From NCBI RefSeq assembly GCF_017352095.1, contig NZ_CP071463.1, positions 1,178,001 to 1,242,000 on the forward strand: a stretch of 64,000 nt of DNA, in the 5' to 3' direction. Origin of the DNA: Natrinema longum (GTDB lineage: Archaea; Halobacteriota; Halobacteria; Halobacteriales; Natrialbaceae). A program made the position numbers and the translations under genes. Every line of letters starts with the position of its first letter. The stretch's first letter is position 1. The notes beneath the pieces are model-generated. The model had not been told where the DNA came from. It made no database searches and saw only the letters and a program-made list of their open reading frames with translations. This document shows, piece after piece, positions 60,072-64,000 of the stretch.

Positions 60072-61736
60072 ATGTCGGCCCATCGGCCCATAGCCCACCG
60101 CGTGTTTGCGGTCATGCTCGCAGTGCTCCTGGTCGGCTCGCTGCTCGCTCCGATCGCGGCGACGGGGACGGTCGCGGCTCAGACCAGTGGCGACTCGATC
60201 GAGATCAACGAGGACTGCGGAACGATCGCGAAGTTCGCTTTCCCGCGGTCCTGCCATGCTGCCGAGGCGACTTTCGGAGATATTGATACCTCACAGGAGT
60301 CCTCGGCAATCGAAGTTGACACACATACCTCGGCTGTTGGTGTCTATGAAGGGACTCAACAGTCCACCTCGGTCTATCAGAATTACCTCGAAGACACCGA
60401 GACACTGGCCTCGCTCGAGGCGCGGCACGCGATCGCGACGGCCTACGAGAATAACAAGACTGCGGTCGAGGCGCAAGCGGCTGGGCAGCAAGCAATCAAC
60501 GACTATTATGCACACCACCAAATTCAGCTGGCCGAGCGCGTGAGCGCTGACTCCGCTGAATTAGCGTATCTGATGAACGTCACCCACCAAGATCCGGACA
60601 TCTCAGATGAGTTCATTCATGCGTGGACTGCCAATCATGATGGATCGACATCTAGCGAGTCGTTCGCATTCACCGGTAACACGTCCACACAGACGATGAC
60701 GCTGGTTAACGGCAGTGAATACCAGCATGAACAACTTGAGATCGAAACATCGTGGTCAACATCCGGCGGCAGCACTGGCGGCGGGATCTATAATGACAGT
60801 CTGTTCGACGACTACCACGCTGAAACGGACAATTTCAACGTCTCGGCAGGAGTTGATAACGACTGGAGTTGGCCGGGTGGTATCCAAGTGATGAACGCGC
60901 CGGCTGCGTCGCTCGACTCGGCGACGGTCTACGATTACCGACTGACCGCGAAGCAGAGTCACCGGATCGAACAGCAGGCTCAGACCGTGCAGTCAAACTA
61001 TCCCAGTACGGTAGCTGAGGACCTGTATGCCAAGATGGATGCGGGCGAATTGAGTCCATCCGAAGTGCGCGGAGCCGAGGGCATGGTCCGGTACATGGCC
61101 GGAAACGAAACCTCCGGGGACGCTCTCGAATACGCGCTTCGAAGCACGCTCGATCTCCCACAGCCGGATGATCTCGAGTCCACGATGACGGTCCACTTCG
61201 ACGGGAAGACGGATCGCCAGCGAAGCGTGAACAGTTCGACCGGAGCCGTCTCGTACGAGTACAGCACCGTGAATGAGACATACGAGGGCATGCTGTACGC
61301 AGGAGGCTTCCCGAATGGATCGGCCAAGACGGGAGTGGCGTACAACGTCTCTGACTTCGAGAAACAGCCGTCGATGGTCCTCAGTTCTGGTGAGTCCAAC
61401 ACCACCACTGAGGTGATATTCTGGGAGGGTCAGTTCACCATCCAGAACATGACTGACTCGGCAGGCAGCGAGGTCAACACGATGGAATACAGCGGTCCAG
61501 AGTACGGCACATATGATGCAGACGGATACATCGCCGGGCTCGAGAACGCGAGTGATGGGCGTGGACAGATCGTTAGCAAGACCAGCGACGGCGGGGACGG
61601 TATTCTCGGCGGGGCCGGCGGCTGGCTTCCCGAGAACGGGAGCGGCGACATGTGGCTCGGGGCTGCATTCCTCATCGCGATCATCGCGATCGTTGCAGCG
61701 GCAGTGACCAACCTTGCCGGAGAACTGGGGCCCTAA
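60072..61736 (+). CDS. Spike-like envelope glycoprotein (VP4-like)
   Basis: A 554-residue secreted protein. Residues 1-38 are a signal peptide (HRVFAVMLAVLLVGSLLAPI) cut near VAAQTSG. The ectodomain has two early Cys residues (EDCGTIAKFAFPRSCHAAEA), helical segments (LASLEARHAIATAYENNKTA) and many N-glycosylation sequons. It ends with a membrane helix (WLGAAFLIAIIAIVAAAVT) and a short tail. This is the layout of pleolipovirus VP4 spikes, which mediate host binding and fusion, and of haloarchaeal proteins annotated as envelope protein N-terminal domain. Confidence 0.85.
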   Translation: MSAHRPIAHRVFAVMLAVLLVGSLLAPIAATGTVAAQTSGDSIEINEDCGTIAKFAFPRSCHAAEATFGDIDTSQESSAIEVDTHTSAVGVYEGTQQSTSVYQNYLEDTETLASLEARHAIATAYENNKTAVEAQAAGQQAINDYYAHHQIQLAERVSADSAELAYLMNVTHQDPDISDEFIHAWTANHDGSTSSESFAFTGNTSTQTMTLVNGSEYQHEQLEIETSWSTSGGSTGGGIYNDSLFDDYHAETDNFNVSAGVDNDWSWPGGIQVMNAPAASLDSATVYDYRLTAKQSHRIEQQAQTVQSNYPSTVAEDLYAKMDAGELSPSEVRGAEGMVRYMAGNETSGDALEYALRSTLDLPQPDDLESTMTVHFDGKTDRQRSVNSSTGAVSYEYSTVNETYEGMLYAGGFPNGSAKTGVAYNVSDFEKQPSMVLSSGESNTTTEVIFWEGQFTIQNMTDSAGSEVNTMEYSGPEYGTYDADGYIAGLENASDGRGQIVSKTSDGGDGILGGAGGWLPENGSGDMWLGAAFLIAIIAIVAAAVTNLAGELGP

Positions 61737-61738
61737 CC

Positions 61739-62302
61739 ATGTCTCGTGTTGAGTTTTCAAAGACGCGGGTAGTGCTGGCGTTCGCAGTCATCGCGATCGC
61801 GGCGATGGGCATGGGCGTTGGGCCTGTGAGCGCACAAGACGGGGAGAACCAGAGCGCTCCGGGCAACGAGAGCAACCAAACCGCCCTCGAGCAGATCGCG
61901 ATCGACGATCAAACCCGAGTTGTCGAGTTCGATGTCGGCAACGGCGATGCTCAGATAGTGATCGAAAGCGAGGAACCCCAGCCGATGATCGTGAGCGACG
62001 CGCTCGCGGGGATCGAACAGGCCGGGGCGACGAAAGTCCCCGAGAAAGAATACCAACTGAGCGAGGGACGCAACGAGATCTCGCTGTCCGTCGCGTCGAT
62101 CAACGGCGACTCTGCCGTTTCGGTCTCGACTCGCGGCGGCACCGTCCGACTCTCGAGCGGCATGTCGGGAAGCGACGATCCGTTTGAGTCGTTCGGTGGT
62201 GCGAGCGGACTGTTCACGGGCGTACTCATGACGGTCGGACTCGCCGCGCTTGCTGCGTTCTATGTGGTGAAAACCGAATCGAAGGGGGTTGAAAAAGCAT
62301 GA
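61739..62302 (+). CDS. Secreted membrane-anchored virion-block protein (ORF6-like)
   Basis: A 187-residue protein with signal peptide (TRVVLAFAVIAIAAMGMGVG, then PVSAQDG), a beta-rich middle (TRVVEFDVGNGDAQIVIESE) and a C-terminal membrane helix (GLFTGVLMTVGLAALAAFYV). It begins two bases after the spike stop. Pleolipoviruses have a conserved gene of this size, often called ORF6, at this position; its function is unknown. The stop overlaps the next ATG by four bases. Confidence 0.8.
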   Translation: MSRVEFSKTRVVLAFAVIAIAAMGMGVGPVSAQDGENQSAPGNESNQTALEQIAIDDQTRVVEFDVGNGDAQIVIESEEPQPMIVSDALAGIEQAGATKVPEKEYQLSEGRNEISLSVASINGDSAVSVSTRGGTVRLSSGMSGSDDPFESFGGASGLFTGVLMTVGLAALAAFYVVKTESKGVEKA

Positions 62303-63126
62303 GTGAGAACCTGAGCACGACGTTCGGCAGTTGGAAAGACCGACTCACGTACATCGTTGCAGAGGCACAGTTGCTCGTGATCGGGATCGCGATCTCGGTC
62401 GGCATCCTGTTGCTGTTGGTCCGTCCGTCGGTCCCTGGTGTGCCGCCGGTCGCGGTCGGGATCGCCGTTGCGTTGATGCTACTCGGGCCGCCGCTGTTCG
62501 GCCTGTTCGCGGTCGGTGCCGAAAAGCTCCGCAACCGGCACAGAGAGACGGTGTACCACATCAACGGCGTGACCGACACCCGCGAAAAGTACTACGTCGC
62601 GCCGGAGTTGTGGGAACAGAAGACCGTCGACGGACCGAGCCCGTACGTCGCCAACGACGGCGATGCCTACGAAGTCCGTGAGTTCGAACACCTCGAGGAC
62701 ATGGACGAACTCCGGGTGACCGGCTGTTACATGAGTCAGATGGCCGATTCGAAACTCGTCACGAGTAAGGCCATGCTCGAGGACGTTCACGGCGACCTCG
62801 TCGACGCGTTCCTTGAGTTGAATCGACTCCGTGGACGTATCTCGAAAATGGGGCTCGAGATCCAGAGCGACGTGATCAATCAAGAAGCGGAAGCCGACGA
62901 GAGGGGATTGATGAACCCGAAAACGTCGGTCAAAGATCGCTTCGACGCGGCCAAATCCGATGTTGAGGACAAGCCTCCCGAGGACATCGAAGACATCGAC
63001 GGCTACGAGGACGAGTACATCCGTAGGCACGGCGAGCATGCACCCCGACCACGTCCGAATCGGCTGTACGATACCGTCGACGGGATCCACTCACCCGCTC
63101 GAGCGGACGGTGGTCGCGATGAGTGA
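62299..63126 (+). CDS. Virion-block membrane protein (ORF7-like)
   Basis: A 275-residue protein: two membrane helices near the N-terminus (QLLVIGIAISVGILLLLVRP, VAVGIAVALMLLGPPLFGLF), then a long cytoplasmic part with YHINGVTDTREKYYVAPELW and FLELNRLRGRISKMGLEIQS. It corresponds in place and layout to the conserved ORF7 of pleolipoviruses. Function is unknown. It overlaps the ATPase start by eight bases. Confidence 0.8.
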   Translation: MSENLSTTFGSWKDRLTYIVAEAQLLVIGIAISVGILLLLVRPSVPGVPPVAVGIAVALMLLGPPLFGLFAVGAEKLRNRHRETVYHINGVTDTREKYYVAPELWEQKTVDGPSPYVANDGDAYEVREFEHLEDMDELRVTGCYMSQMADSKLVTSKAMLEDVHGDLVDAFLELNRLRGRISKMGLEIQSDVINQEAEADERGLMNPKTSVKDRFDAAKSDVEDKPPEDIEDIDGYEDEYIRRHGEHAPRPRPNRLYDTVDGIHSPARADGGRDE

Positions 63127-64000
63127 CGAACAGGACAACTACACGGTCGGCGGCTTTCGCGAGTACCAGGGCAACAACCTCAAGCGCGATCCCGACGAGG
63201 TGCTTCCCCACGCCGGGTTCGTGAGAGACGAGCAAATCGACCGTCAAATGGCCATGCGGGCGATTCATCACGACCCGGACCGCTGGGACGGGAAGGCCGC
63301 CGCGGACTATCTCTCGGTCGGCAAGAATCGAGACATCCTGCAAGCAGAGGGAAGCGCGACGGCCCGCCAAGCGCTCGACAACGGCGACACGCTGACGCTG
63401 AAACACTACATCGGCGACCCGAGCCAAGAGGCCGATCTCTCCGGTATCAAAGCGATCTCTCGGCTCCGGCAGATCGTCGCGGGACCCGCGCCGGTGATCG
63501 TGATCCTCGGCGAAATGGGAGCTGGCAAAACGAACCTCGCGTGTCTCGTCACACAGCTGCGGGATCGCTGGGTCGACGGCGATCTCCGCGTCGCGAGTAA
63601 CATCCGAACGCTGGATCGCAACGACGACTGGACTCGCGACGATGGTTCCGTCGAGGACGGCTGGATCCCGAACTATCCCCTCCTCGAGGAATGGGTCGGC
63701 CAGGACGGCGACCCGGTCACGAATCCCCAACAGCCGAAACTGTTCATCGGCGACGAGTTCAGTACGAACGGAAGCGGCACCGGAAAAGACGGCCAGAAGG
63801 TCCGGAAGTTGATGGGGCCGCTCGTGTTCAAAATCCGCAAGTACAACGGCGCACTCGTCTATATCGGTCACGACGAGAGTTCGATCCATCCGCTCCTGTG
63901 GCGCGTCGGTACGATTCTCAAGAAGCCCGACCGGAACAACAAGGGGAAGGCTCTCATCGCCGAGCGGATCGCTGGCGGGAAGCTGAAAGACGTCGATCCG
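63119..64000 (+). CDS. P-loop ATPase (VP8-like), cut by the window end
   Basis: The first 294 residues of a P-loop NTPase. MSDEQDNYTVGGFREYQGNN opens it; Walker A is VIVILGEMGAGKTNLACLV (about 125) and Walker B QPKLFIGDEFSTNGSG. Conserved GALVYIGHDESSIHPLLW follows. Pleolipovirus VP8 is a conserved putative ATPase at the end of the core block and fits position and size. It might drive genome packaging or entry, but the role is not established. The stop lies outside the window. Confidence 0.85.
   Translation, partial: MSDEQDNYTVGGFREYQGNNLKRDPDEVLPHAGFVRDEQIDRQMAMRAIHHDPDRWDGKAAADYLSVGKNRDILQAEGSATARQALDNGDTLTLKHYIGDPSQEADLSGIKAISRLRQIVAGPAPVIVILGEMGAGKTNLACLVTQLRDRWVDGDLRVASNIRTLDRNDDWTRDDGSVEDGWIPNYPLLEEWVGQDGDPVTNPQQPKLFIGDEFSTNGSGTGKDGQKVRKLMGPLVFKIRKYNGALVYIGHDESSIHPLLWRVGTILKKPDRNNKGKALIAERIAGGKLKDVDP

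Larger units (their letters stand above)
52581..64000. mobile_element. Pleolipovirus-type provirus, right end outside window
   Basis: The segment carries a tyrosine integrase operon, divergent regulator genes, hicBA, an Orc1/Cdc6 gene, two pilins and a + strand block. The block comprises a 4-TM protein, a small membrane protein, a signal-peptide-bearing 554-residue spike-like protein with one C-terminal membrane helix, a membrane-anchored secreted protein, a membrane protein and a P-loop ATPase. This order is the conserved core of pleolipoviruses (VP3, VP4, ORF6, ORF7, VP8). Base composition is less GC-rich, especially 57-59.2 kb. The left limit is inferred from the integrase and repeat. Confidence 0.8.

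Noticed and set aside
62930-63889. 319-codon minus-strand frame opposite the VP8-like ATPase
   Set aside because: The + strand has clear Walker motifs and coupled starts; the antisense frame shows no family features.

Overview
The window is archaeal chromosome from a haloarchaeon (class Halobacteria). The GC content is high, the proteins are very acidic, and there are TATA boxes 25-35 bases before start codons with many apparently leaderless genes. The family set also fits: SAMP2-like ubiquitin-fold modifier, RFC small subunit, Tat-lipoprotein NosL, haloarchaeal type IV pilins, Orc1/Cdc6. A Natrialbales-type host (Natrinema/Haloterrigena-like) is plausible but only inferred.

Left two thirds (1-50.6 kb) is mostly ordinary core chromosome. 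It starts with the 3' part of a serine beta-lactamase-like hydrolase and a dihydroorotase-family amidohydrolase. Next is a SipW/TasA-like secretion module: a SipW-type substrate on +, facing a three-gene operon of regulator, signal peptidase and Ser/Thr-rich substrate on -. Then come an ABC exporter, pyrD, hisB, an ACT regulator, an IMPACT protein, upp, a PiT phosphate transporter, a CNNM/CBS protein, a glutaredoxin with a cysteine-free peroxiredoxin-like partner, a Sua5-type enzyme, an orphan Cas4-like protein, a membrane Fe-S oxidoreductase of the HdrD/EtfD type, vapBC, a glutamine amidotransferase, an AMP-binding protein, an alpha/beta hydrolase, an MFS carrier, alaS, a GAF/PAS sensor, rfcS, a bactofilin-like membrane protein, a SAMP2-like modifier, tryptophanase, aspartate kinase and a nosL / nosDFY group without nosZ. 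Several of these proteins have lost catalytic or ligand residues of their families.

From about 50.7 kb the sequence changes character. A decayed integrase N-terminus (50775) and a gene-poor stretch precede a provirus that begins near 52.6 kb and runs off the right edge. It holds an integrase operon (winged-helix gene, small coiled-coil gene, tyrosine integrase) resembling the SNJ2 temperate pleolipovirus arrangement, and a control region with two palindromes. Further right are a second winged-helix regulator, hicBA, an Orc1/Cdc6 gene with three copies of an ATGARCGGAAA repeat at its 3' end, and a putative DNA-binding regulator. Two type IV pilin genes and an AbrB-like repressor candidate follow. 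Last is a collinear virion block: 4-TM membrane protein, small membrane protein, spike-like glycoprotein, secreted membrane-anchored protein, membrane protein, and P-loop ATPase cut by the window end. This order matches the conserved VP3-VP4-ORF6-ORF7-VP8 block of pleolipoviruses.

The most interesting candidate system is this pleolipovirus-type provirus carrying its own Orc1/Cdc6, iteron-like repeats, a HicBA module and a pair of host-type pilins with a structured leader. Secondary points are the SipW module, the SAMP2-like protein with residues after its diglycine, and a long palindrome after the bactofilin-like gene.
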